A stretch of DNA of 64,000 nucleotides from Calcarisporiella thermophila CBS 279.70 (taxonomy: Eukaryota; Calcarisporiellomycota), in NCBI RefSeq assembly GCF_041956535.1, contig NW_027192218.1, positions 15,728 through 79,727 of the forward strand, written 5' to 3'. A program made the position numbers and the translations under genes. Of this stretch, positions 34,025 through 44,709 are shown one piece after another (the first letter of the stretch is position 1; each line of letters starts with the position of its first letter). A model generated the notes under the pieces. It did no database searches. It worked only from the letters and a program-made list of their open reading frames with translations, and had not been told where the DNA came from.

Positions 34025-34788
34025 TCAGGGACTTAACCGCCTCTCCAGTTCCCTAACAATCCCCTCCTCGGCAATGACCACCTCCCGCTTCAAAAGTTCA
34101 TAAACTCCCACCTCCTCTATACTCAACACCTCTACTCCCGGCAAGTTCCGTGCCGCCAGCTCCAACTCTTTTCTCTCCCCGCTATTCCCGATAATGAAGA
34201 GTATGGAGTCCCACTGATTGCGCTGGATGATGTGAGCCAGCTCCTGGGTCTTATGGGTGGGTAGTGCAAGAGAGTCCACCACGACCAGCTGGTTTTGAGC
34301 GTATTTAGTGGAGAGGGCAACCCGAAGGCCAAGATTGCGTACTCTCACGGGCAGCTCCGTTGTGTGATCGCGCGGTTTTGGTCCAAAGGGTATGCCACCT
34401 GTTCAGCTCCTTCACGTTAGCATCCCAGAAAAGAGAGACAAGCAAGGAAAAACAATCAAGACACTGGGCGCAGATCGCCACTGGTGCATATCTAGTATTT
34501 ACCTCCTCTAAATTGAGGCGCTCGAATAGATCCATGCCGCGCTCCTCCCGTGCCTTTTTGCGGTAAAATCTTTCTTGAACTTCCTCGCACATCCGCCCGG
34601 CCTTTGGTGGAGTGAGTGCCTTGGCGCAAGGCATCACGTTGCCATACCACTACGCGATGGAGAATATCGCGCCGTAGAGGCGCTCCGAATACCTTGCGAT
34701 CCAAGGAGATAATGGCGGTAGGTTCAGATGTTGGAAAAGTGCGGAGGAGAGCTTGGAGAGTGGAGGGAATGGGCGAAATAGCTATCAA
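34025..34788 (-). CDS. YML6: Mitochondrial ribosomal protein uL4m (5' exon uncertain)
   Basis: Large-subunit mitoribosomal protein lining the exit tunnel. Two exons are clear: 34503-34788 and 34025-34398, joined RGG-GIP. Family motifs: [115 protein letters not shown]. No ATG opens this frame; it stays open upstream to a stop near 34840, so a first exon with the mitochondrial presequence must lie further right. An ATG starting MFIIADRTHAEGRFPALLLR near 34930 ends in a GT donor, but the in-frame join would need a 26-nt intron, so I leave it unresolved. Confidence 0.85.
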
Positions 34789-35185
34789 CCAAGATTCAAT
34801 ATGGAGGTGGGAGGTTAGCCAAATGGCCTCGATCTAGATTGCGAAGGCAGGATTCATACCTTTGGGTGCTTCCGAAGCAAAAGTGCGGGAAAGCGCCCTT
34901 CGGCATGGGTTCTATCGGCAATGATAAACATGTCAGGTTATGCCATCATTCATCACACGGGAGAATGTCTTATATACTTGTAGTATCTGTGTTGTTATTT
35001 TCCACATCAATTTACTTAATCTCCTCCCTCTTTAATCTCGATCTCAACGAAAACCAACGAAATAATCCAATTCTTGGTTATAATGACTTTGTTTACGCAA
35101 ATCGGATCCCCTTACTTCTTCCAATCACTGGCGCAGCTCCTATTTCTCCACTTTTCTTCAGCCTAAGGCCAAACCCACAACCCTA
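34789..35185. promoter_or_regulatory. Divergent region, uL4m / PYM
   Basis: About 400 bp holding the missing 5' exon of uL4m and the PYM leader. Confidence 0.4.
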
Positions 35186-35812
35186 ATGGAGGCCTCAACA
35201 AATCCGTCCAATGCCGGCATTATTTCTCGCAATGGTGAACGTGTTGTTCCAGCGTCGAGAAGACCCGATGGATCTCTTCGAAAGGAAATTCGCATTCGAC
35301 CTGGGTACGTCCCACAGGAGGACATTCGTCGGTACACCAATGAGCGTCTTGAGGCGGCTCGACGGATGCGATTGGCACAAGAGGCGGCTGCCAAGGAGGG
35401 ATTAGTCGCAGGAAGCAGCGGATACTCGCCGGCATTACCACCAGGATATGCACCGGTATCCTCCCAGGTAGAGCTTCCGATCCGAGAGAAAACGAAAAAT
35501 CAGAAGAAGCATGAAAGACGACGGAAGAAGAATGAAGAAAAGAGAGCAGCGGAACAAAGTGCAACCAAGGCACAAGAAGAAAGAGTTGAGGAGGAGATTC
35601 AAGAAAAGAAGGAGCCGGAACAAAGGAAGGCAGAGGAAGAGCCTGAAAAGGAGGACGTCAAACTTATGCGTTCTTTGCAAAAGAAACTTCAACAGATCGA
35701 GGTGTTACGAGAGCGAGAGGCGCAAGGAGAAAAGTTACAACCAGAGCAGCGAGAGAAAGTGGATCGCTTGCCAGAACTGGAGTCACAACTTCAAAAGCTC
35801 CAGATAAAATGA
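35186..35812 (+). CDS. PYM (partner of Y14-Mago), EJC disassembly factor
   Basis: 208 aa, single exon. Removes exon-junction complexes during translation by binding Mago-Y14 and the small ribosomal subunit. The N-terminal Mago-binding motif is intact: RVVPASRRPDGSLRKEIRIR followed by PGYVPQEDI. The middle is a Lys/Glu/Arg-rich charged helix. The C-terminal PYM block is LMRSLQKKLQQIEVLRERE, then KLQPEQREKVDRLPELESQL. A gene with this function fits the many introns of the window and implies that the organism keeps an active exon-junction complex. Confidence 0.88.
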   Translation: MEASTNPSNAGIISRNGERVVPASRRPDGSLRKEIRIRPGYVPQEDIRRYTNERLEAARRMRLAQEAAAKEGLVAGSSGYSPALPPGYAPVSSQVELPIREKTKNQKKHERRRKKNEEKRAAEQSATKAQEERVEEEIQEKKEPEQRKAEEEPEKEDVKLMRSLQKKLQQIEVLREREAQGEKLQPEQREKVDRLPELESQLQKLQIK

Positions 35813-36580
35813 TCTTTTATTTTTGTTTTTGCAGGCGCCTTTACTGCTCTTTGTATATGCTGTTTGTTTATTTTTTTTTTCTTCCTTCTCTTTCCATGGA
35901 CTCTTTCACATAGTTCTCCTTTTTTTTCCTTTGTTTGCCTTTTCTCAGTGGAATTCCGCTTTCCTATTTTTACTAGGATCTATATGATAAACATCACTTC
36001 AATTTTCCCACTATTTGTGTTTGAAAACTTAAAGTATACGCGCCTAGTTGGCCTTGGGAAAGGAAAAATGAAAGAAAAATTCAACTACCAAACTCCTCAA
36101 AGCTTCTTTAGAGAGTGACACCAGTATATTCTTGAATAGGGAGAAAATTTAATTTTTCTATATCAAAATGCTCGTATTTGCTTCACAAATAGTTCATTGA
36201 TCATGGCTGCTATGTGCTTCATATCTCCACAAATTTTGTTAGATTAGGTTGGGGGCAGTTCTAGATAACAAAAGTTGATTCAATTACCAAGGAAGTTATG
36301 CACCTGACCTATCTGGCTTGCGTTTTTTTCAGAAATTAGCCTGATGCCATTTTATTATGGTGGCATTCGCTAGCCCTAACTAGCAATAATTAAATACTAA
36401 TCTCTTATCTGATATGGTCCATGTTCACCACTGTGTTTTATAAATCGGCAATTGACCTTATGAGCAAATAAGTTTGAATTGGTCGATAAAACTTCTCTTA
36501 TCTAGCATAGGAGGTAGATATGATTTTACTTATGAAGATTCCTTAGCAATCCTCTTCTTTTACACCTCATTAAAAAGAAG
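35813..36580. other. Intergenic, AT-rich
   Basis: T-rich 3' end of PYM, then AT-rich spacer with the promoter of the AGC kinase. No gene seen. Confidence 0.4.
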
Positions 36581-38187
36581 ATGAATATCACGGAGCCTAC
36601 AGAAAGGACGTGGAGAACTGTTGATGCTTCACTCTACAACTGGAAACTCTCTTCTTCGCTTGAAGATACTGGAGAGGGCATGGTAAAGGAATGTTCCATG
36701 GCCGAAGAGACAACTCCAGGCGGCAAATGCGAAACATCCGAAGTAGATGCATCGTCAAATCCCCAATCCTCTTCACCCTCTCAAATTTTCCTTGATGATT
36801 TCACTCCTCTCTCGGTTTTGGGACGCGGAGCCTATGCCAAGGTCTTATTAGTTCGCCACAATGCAACCTTTCAACTATACGCAATGAAGGTTTTAAGGAA
36901 AGCATGCGTGAAAGATATAGAACACGTACGTGCAGAGCGAAATATCCTAAAGCAGGTGCGCAGCCCATTCATAGTGAAACTGTGGGCAGCATTCCAAACC
37001 CCCGGTGCGGATGGTAATCTCTACTTGCTAATGGAGTATGCAAGCGGCGGTGAGCTATTGAAGTATATGGAACGAGGTCAGAGAGACTGATTGATATTAC
37101 GCGGATCGCCTTGATCTTCAATGGTGTGGCACTGACTGAGGTTGCTTCTGTTTATCTTATTTTTGCAGAGGGCAAGTTTAAGGAACCCGTCGCTGCCTTT
37201 TATACCGCAGAACTGACACTAGCAATCGATTATTTACATGCTCGTGGCGTTATTTATCGCGACCTAAAGCCCGAAAACTGTCTGCTTGATGCGGAAGGGC
37301 ATATCTTGCTTACCGATTTTGGGCTAAGTAAAATGTCCATACGCGGAGGAAGTGAAGAGCCGCGCGCAACCTCTCTTTGCGGCACGACCGAGTACATAGC
37401 TCCAGAGATGTTCCTTACCATAAACTATGGTTGCTCCGTGGATTGGTGGAGTTTAGGAATTCTTCTTTATGATATGCTAACAGGCTCCGTAAGTTGAGGG
37501 TCGTCCCCTGGAGTTAAGTTTGACGCACTAGTTTAACCCTTAACTTCACCTCGACTTAGCCACCGTTTGTCTCAAATGACTACAAGGGAACGGTCGAGGC
37601 TATACTTAATAATACACTTCATCTCCCAGATCATCTTTCGCCAGAAGCAAAGGATTTGCTAACAAAGGTGACATTGCAATAGTGGGTCCCCAAGTTTTTG
37701 GTTCTCCTCATCAGTTCCCATCCTTTAGATCCTAAATAAGAATCCAGACGAACGAATCGGCTGTTCATCAGATGGCACTGTTCCTATTCAATCGCACTCC
37801 TTTTTTCGCAATATCGACTGGAGTGCTCTTGAATCGCGTAGCGCTGTTCCGCCCATCCGCCCATGCATCACCCAACCTGAACTAGCGGAAAATTTCGACG
37901 CCCTCGCTCACATAGACACAACACATAGCTCCTCAACCTCTATCTCTTCACCAAGGTCCGGGCCTAGTGCTTGGAGGCGAAGCAGCGATTGGCTAAGTAA
38001 TCGCAGCGAATACGAGCATGGGCGAAGTGAATTGGATGCATCTAGCTGCGAGGCACGCGGAAGAAAGGATGACACAGGAGATAATATGGATTTGCGGGAA
38101 AAAAGAAGGTTGACATTAGGGATGATCGAAGGATTTAACTATGTGGCTAAGGAATGGCACCCCGAACACGAGAAGATCCCTATTTAA
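36581..38187 (+). CDS. AGC-family Ser/Thr protein kinase (S6K/RSK-like)
   Basis: Exons 36581-37076, 37169-37488, 37560-37667 and 37729-38187 give 460 aa. The catalytic domain spans about residues 73-330: GRGAYAKV P-loop, [13 protein letters not shown] with the ATP-site Lys, [22 protein letters not shown], activation loop [35 protein letters not shown], and [13 protein letters not shown]. The C-terminal tail contains NIDWSAL and [14 protein letters not shown], as in S6K/Psk kinases, and ends with [12 protein letters not shown]. This corresponds to the hydrophobic motif F-x-x-F-S/T-Y/F, but the phospho-acceptor position is Asn and the first Phe is Ile. The T-loop acceptor is Ser (SLCGT) rather than the usual Thr. 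Confidence 0.85.
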
Positions 38188-38586
38188 TGTATCATATCGT
38201 CTCTTTCTATAGCTTGCTCAGCAGTAGCACTGTCATTTCTAGGATAGTTATTATTAAGCTCGGCATTTCTTCCGATTTTTTACACTTGGTTAGGTAATGG
38301 TCATTCATTAATTTCCGCTCCCAACCCTTGTCATATATTTTCTTTAATACCCCTCCCCCATTATTTTATTGCTTACCTGACTCAACCGATGTTTCAAAGC
38401 GTCCGAAATTTCACGATCTGTATATATTGAGTGGCTTGGTTTAATTTATTTTTTATTTCTCGCTCGTCATTTACAAAGATTCATTTTATACTCGCGTGAA
38501 TAAAAACACCGGGTGGTAAAATTACGCGATAACTTTACCAAACTCCTATTTCCGTTCCATACACAGCCTAGACACTATCCGATAGA
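38188..38586. other. Intergenic, about 400 bp
   Basis: T-rich spacer without a recognisable gene. Confidence 0.4.
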
Positions 38587-39738
38587 ATGATAAACAATCC
38601 CTTTGAGCTTGATCCTGAATTAGTGCCGTTCATTTCCGACGATCCTCCGAACATCGATCTTTCATCGAGTCTTCTCTCGACCGCAGCTGCGGCGGCCATG
38701 CTTGCCTCCCCTATCTCCTCCAATTCAACATCGTCTGCTTCGCTACCCGCCCCATCGTCCATCGATCGGGCCAACAAACCTTCCGATTTCTCATCCCTCT
38801 CTGTGGCTGCGAATGGAGGAACCGATTCTGGCCATGAGGAGGGTGATGGGCCCGCTCTCGCTGCTGTGCAGGCTGCTTTCTCTGCTGCTGCAGTTCCTCT
38901 GACGTTCGGACAAGAACTGCTGCCCTCTCAGTTACAAGATCGTTTTCCCTCTCCGGATTCGCCGCGAGAAGATGGCGCCGTTAGTAGCATTGGGCGAAAT
39001 TTTTTCACCCAGAACAAGCCACTACAAGTAGAGGCGACGGTGAATGGGGTGGAGGAAGCCCTGAAAAATGCGCTCGATCAGGTGGAGCGAGGCAACATGA
39101 TATCTAGCTTTGAAATCCTTGCTGGATTAACCGAAACAGTAGCCTCAAAGTGCGAGGAGCTAGGTAGATAACCCATTCTGACTAATCCGACCCTCCTGAT
39201 AGAACATCTATCCTCACCATCCTGTTGTTTTTCACCCTTAGGCCTAGCGACCGATGATTGTCCCCCAAACTTTGACCGTGATGGATTTTGGAATGGCCTA
39301 AATAACACCTGGCTCTATGCCATTTCTCGATGTCACCTCTCCTGTAGCGATTCTGAACGACTCAGCCATGCGGAACTCAGTCAAATACGGGAGGCCGTGA
39401 TCCGTTGGGCGGATACTCTCGAAAAATATGGGCTTGTCGACTATGAGATGGGCTGGTGGGAGCAAGATATTCTGGAGGCACTTGATGCGCAAATGAGCGT
39501 GAGTGTCGCCGTCACACGGGCTGTATCTACCCTGTCAACTCTTCCAGCTCTACCTGCGATGGGCGAGCAGCAGGATTTGGCCGCGTCGTTAGCCGCATCT
39601 AGGGAAATTGAAGCGATGGCTGAAAATGGTGGTTGCGGAAATCCCGAAGGGATCACGGACGTATTGCCGAATGAGCTAGAAGAGATGACGTTTGGGGACG
39701 AGAGTACAACGGAGAGCGAGGTAGGGGGAGTTTTGTAG
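38587..39738 (+). CDS. Orphan 357-aa protein with Trp-rich C-terminal domain
   Basis: Exons 38587-39163 and 39242-39738. Family not recognised. The first third is Ser/Ala/Pro-rich and probably disordered. It is followed by a helical stretch (VNGVEEALKNALDQVERGNM) and a compact C-terminal part with conserved-looking aromatic positions: FWNGLNNTWLYAISR, LSQIREAVIRWADTLEKYGL, VDYEMGWWEQDILEALD. The end is acidic. There is no signal peptide, membrane segment or nuclear signal. The splice restores a continuous frame and codon use is like its neighbours, so it is a real gene; function unknown. Confidence 0.7.
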
Positions 39739-40096
39739 CAGGCCTCAACTCGTCTGCTTCTATTGTTTTCTCTTGTATAGTGAGCAAATATATATACATA
39801 TCTTTTCCCCATCTTTTGTTCGTTTTTCCCTTGTATTTTAATATTTAGTTTTTTTTTTAATATTCTATTACTTGTAAAATACACAGAAACTTTTTTCTTT
39901 TCTATTGGGCCCAATTTTTGAATGCCTTGTTTTCGATGCGTTGACCTCTCGAGATTAAATAGCAACTACGACAAGCCATTCCTTTCTAGGCCAAAATTTG
40001 TTCGGTGCACGAAAACAAATTATCTGAAAAATCTCGCTCCCCTTCACTTATAGACTGTAATAATAATCTGTTGACTTCAATCAATGCCCATCGACG
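39739..40096. other. Intergenic, 358 bp
   Basis: AT-rich; contains the 3' end of the orphan gene and the short promoter of the importin gene. Confidence 0.4.
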
Positions 40097-43000
40097 ATGC
40101 AATTCCCAATTAACACACTTGAGCAGGTAGAAGGGGTAAATATAATCGAGCAAGCTATCTGTTTCTTCTTCTTCACATGTATATGCATCCTGCACCCATC
40201 TATTTCAGCTCATTTCGCAAATGTATGCGGCCAATGATCCCGCTCTGCAAAAGCAGGCAGAGGAATACCTAAAGCTCCTACAGAAAGAAGTATACGCGTG
40301 GGATCTGGCGCCTCAGCTACTCGGTTCACAGGTGAGCTGATGTACTTCCCAAGGGTGTATACGATTGAGAAATCAATTTCTGATTATGTTGTTTATTGGC
40401 GGTTTCAATTAGTCAGTCAACTCGCGCTTTTTTGGAGCCCACACGTTACAGATCAAAATAGCAAGAGATTGGTGAGCATTTTTCGAAAGATTTGACCTCT
40501 ATTGTATTTTGCACTTGGAGACCTTATCCGATTCTTTTTTCCCGTCGTCATTAAAGGGACACGCTGCCTGAAGAAAAGATTCCGTGGCTGCGAGAGCAAA
40601 TTTTAAGTTGGCTGTTGCAGTTAAGCGATGGACCAGCAGTGGTTACGACAAAACTATGCGTTGCTGTAACTTACCTGTATTCATGGAGTGATTAGTATAT
40701 TTGATACTCAACCATTCGTCTATAGATCGTCGCCTATGCACTCCATGCTGTTCCTCGGCACTGGTCCAACTTTATACACGATACATGCCAATGTCTTGAA
40801 CAGAGCGTGGTCACAAGAGGGCAAGCTACGCGGGAGCGCGTAGTTTGTGTGCTGCTGGAGTTTCTGACAGTGGTGCCTGAGGAGGTCGGCCGAGCAGATT
40901 TAGTGGGCGATCAGAAGTGAATATCACATTTCTATCCATAAGTTTAAAATGGGTGATAACTCTTTATTGTGGATTCTACAGAGTAAAGATTAATCAAGAG
41001 CTCTCTGATGCTATCCCGTTTATACTGTCAATGCTTCCCACCCTGCTGTCGGAACATCATGGAGCGAGCGACGAACTCATCAAAAATAAGGCGCTACGAT
41101 GTCTACAGAGTTGGATTCAATACGGGATCCCAATTTCGTAAGAGCTTTGATTGCAGCACCCAGATACTCCTAAAGTATTGACTGTTTTGTTGTGGTGTGT
41201 CAAATTAGCTCCTTGCATCCGATTCTTAAGCTGGTTCTTTCATTTCTTCCTATGGAGCCAACTCGTGATTCAGCCACCGATGTGCTCCTCGAATTTATGT
41301 CGCACCCCGCCAGCGCGACATTGCAAGACACAGTATGTCTAGAGTTGATTTCGTGTATGATGGGCGAATGGATGAAAGGAGAAATTTTGAAGAGGATTCA
41401 AGGTGAGTTCCCATCCACTCTGTGTTTTTGTCTGGCCACTCTTCATATACATTCTCTCCCACTATACTCTCCCTCTAGAGCAAGATGAGCAAGAAATACG
41501 AAATTTTTGTCGCTTACTGTCTACCTTTGGAGAGAATTACACCGAGTGGATCGCGCGACACTTTGTACAGCCAGATATACTGGCTTATTTAGAAATAATG
41601 ATCATGCTGACGGGTTTTCCGGGGTTTTATGGGGCTGAGCAGGAGATTAGCGAGATGCCGCTTAACTTTTGGTATCTTCTTCAGGAATCCATCTGTGAGT
41701 TCTGCCCCGACCAGACTGGTGGTGTTCGCGAAGCCTCACGAATGGTCTACCGTAAGCTGGTAGAGGTACTTCGGGAAAAAATAGTGTTCCCGCCCGACGA
41801 GGTGTGGAATGCTTGGACTCGCGATATCCGTGATCGCTTTAAAGTGTATAGGCGGGATGTGGGCGATACCCTAATTAACAGTTACTATATCCTGCGTGAG
41901 GAGATGTTGGCGGTATTGGTCGAATATGCAGGGCGTCAGTTAGCATCACCAAGCCCGGATGCACTAGTAAGTCGACCCGCTTTCAGTGTAATTAAAGGTA
42001 GTCATTGAGCTTGGACTTCATGAATCTCTTTCAATCAACGTAGCAACTTGAGGGCACGATTTTCTCCATCAAATGTATCTCCGAGGCTGTGCCTAATACG
42101 GAAAACGTGTATATCCCCCGTATATTTGGGGACGAGGTGTTTGGGCAGCTATTAACCATTAACTGTTTTAGAATGCGGTACACAACCCTCTCAATGATAG
42201 GTATATTCAGTCTCCACACTAGTGTTTTATTTGAGCGGCTTCACTCACGTTTTCTGTTGCTGTAAGGTTCCTATGCCGACTGGCTAAAAGAGCACCCTCA
42301 GTATTTGCTTCCTGCTCTGAATTATCTCATTCCAGCGCTGGGGGTTCCAGATCTTGCATTCGTCTCTGCCCTCGCATTCAAGTCGGTGTGTGACACCTGC
42401 CGGCACTCGCTGGTTGCCGGATTAGAAAGTTTGATCAACATGTACCTAGTAGTCGGCAAGCATATCCAAGTAATTAAACTAGTGACTACGAAGGAAGGGG
42501 TGCAGAATCTCTTGAACATGCTTTTTTTTTGTTATTTCATCAAACATAGCCCAGAGAGAAGCAGAGAGTTATTGAATCGGTAGCGAGTGTGGTGCAAGCA
42601 CTCCCACAGGATAAGTGGGTTGAGCCTTTGGAGGTTTGGAATCGAGCGTCACTGCATTTTATCTCTTCTCCTTTTGACAGTGCAACTCAAAACTACTCTG
42701 CAAACCCCCTAGGCTCTTCTCGGCGATGTGCTTCAAACCCTTCGTGAATCATGTCAGGTCCCGAAAGAGGCATCGACCCGTACTCTTGTCATCGACAATC
42801 TACACTGCCTTACCGCATGTTGCCGTGGCCTACAATCACCGGATGACGAATACCAAAGTTCGGTGGAGCGAATGGCTTGTTATTCAAAGTTTGCAGATAC
42901 AGACCCTACGGAGATGAATCCAAAGATAGCGGGAATGCAAAGAGCACTGGAGGAAATGGCCCATTCAATATCAATAGAATGGAGCGAAGATATGGAGGTG

Positions 43001-44336
43001 ATTCAGGTAAATAAAAGAAAAGACTTGGAGCAGTTTATTTTTGGATGAATTAATATAATACAATTATTTTGCAGGGCTTGTGTCAGTTCATCGACGCATC
43101 TTCTCGCACAATGTCCCATCTGCTAGCGTTACGGTTTGAAACTTTAGTCACGCTGCTCCCGTCGGGATTTCAGCGACATCAACATGCATGTTGGCTTGAT
43201 TCAGCGTCACAGCTAGTGGTTGTATACGGGGAGGGAAAGCGAGCGGATAGATTAGCAAGGCTAAGTGAATGTGTTGGGGCGTTAACAAGGGTGGTGCTTG
43301 ACCTGCTAAAAAGTAAAGCTGGTACGTGCTTCGGCTGTCGGGAAAAAGAAGAGACTACATCTTACTCTTTTGTTGATTTGGTGAATGAACGTATATTCTC
43401 CCATAGATATGGAACAGAATCCGGACGTCATTAGCGCATTCTTTAGTCTATATTCGAGGGTGAGTTTGGTAATTACATGGATTTAGAAAAGGCGTTGCTA
43501 ACGAGGGTCAATTTCCTAGATCATCACTCGTTTCCCCGGCATTTTCTATCAGCTGCCTGCAGATCTTGTCGGGTCGGTGGTGTTGGCGGCCGTGGCGGGC
43601 ATTGGCATTCAGGAGCGAATGGCACTGAGAAGTGCTTTAGGGTTCATGGTGATTACTTGTATCTGTGTTAGCCGGAAAAGAGCTTTCTTGTTGATCTATG
43701 AGTGTTAGACTGAGTTCATAGGACAGGATTACGAGGACCACATGCTCGGAAAAGCGGTGCATGGTATGATGATGGAAGTGGGTCATCAAATTATGCATGA
43801 AGTGTTGTCGGTGAGTTTCAAATTTTCCTGACGCTCTGGTATTATCCAGCTTGAACCACTTGGCCAACCGCTTGATTCGTAGGGGATTGGAGGACGTCTT
43901 CCGCGGGGGATGATAGCACAACTCGTCGATATCCTATACAAGATGATCGGACGATACCCGGAAGCATGCCGACAGTGGCTCAACACTCTGCTTTCGCAGG
44001 TATGCTGCTTTAAAGTCTAGATGGGAGTGAAATGCCCCCTTTTTTGCTTTCTTGATCTGTTAATCTTTTTTGCGAATATATCGGCGATGTCTCCAGGAGA
44101 ATTACCCCTCAGCCCATGTTGACCAGAATGCTAAGCAGGCATTCATTAAAGGCGTGATGAGGTATGCTGAAACTATAAAACTCGGGCGGCAAAATCTCGG
44201 CATTAAATTCTAATGTTTTTTGTTTTATTTTTTCATTTTCAGCACAAGGTCACCTAAACGATTTAAAGCTGCTGTGAACGAATTCTCCCTCAAGTGTAGG
44301 AGATTGGAGAACACGGCTTTTGGGCAGGCTTTCTGA
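40097..44336 (+). CDS. Karyopherin-beta of the importin-13 / Kap122 (Pdr6) family
   Basis: Nuclear transport receptor of HEAT repeats, about 970 aa in roughly 19 exons. Start: ATG at 40097 (MQFPINTLEQVEG, exon 40097-40135); next exons 40209-40331 and 40413-40471 give the importin N-domain (YAANDPALQKQAEEYLKLLQ, FFGAHTLQIKIARDW). Further landmarks: IVAYALHAVPRHWSNFIHD, FVQPDILAYLEIMIMLTGFP followed by GFYGAEQEISEMPLNFWYLL, which is typical of IPO13/transportin-3, CLTACCRGLQSPDDEYQSS, ITRFPGIFYQLP and the C-terminus SPKRFKAAVNEFSLKCRRLE. Yeast Kap122 imports TFIIA; IPO13 carries cargo both ways. The number of introns is the highest in the window. I am sure of the family but less sure of each internal splice site. 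Confidence 0.85.
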
Positions 44337-44709
44337 TCCCAATTGAGCAGGGAGGGGGGGCAATCGCCTATTTTTATTTGGTTTGAATTTTCGAGCACCC
44401 GGCTTTGAACACAAGCTATCTTTTTGATGCAATTTCTTTGGCGGTGGAATTAAAACAGTAATATCTAGTGGTGTGGAACCGTTTAAGCTTTTTTGATAAT
44501 TTTAGTACGTGTGTGGGATAGGTTTTGGAACACTTGTTTTTAGCCATTTTGACTTTTCCCTGGAGGGTTTTCTTATGTGGAATTTCTGTTAACGTTAATT
44601 CTATTTATTCCTACCTTCCTCTAATTCACCCATCTCTACTCATTTCTCCCGCCACAACTACATCGTCATACTAGCTGAGCGTGGGACACATTACCAGATC
44701 GACACAAAT
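44337..44709. other. Intergenic, 373 bp
   Basis: Short spacer and promoter of the next gene; no other feature. Confidence 0.4.
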
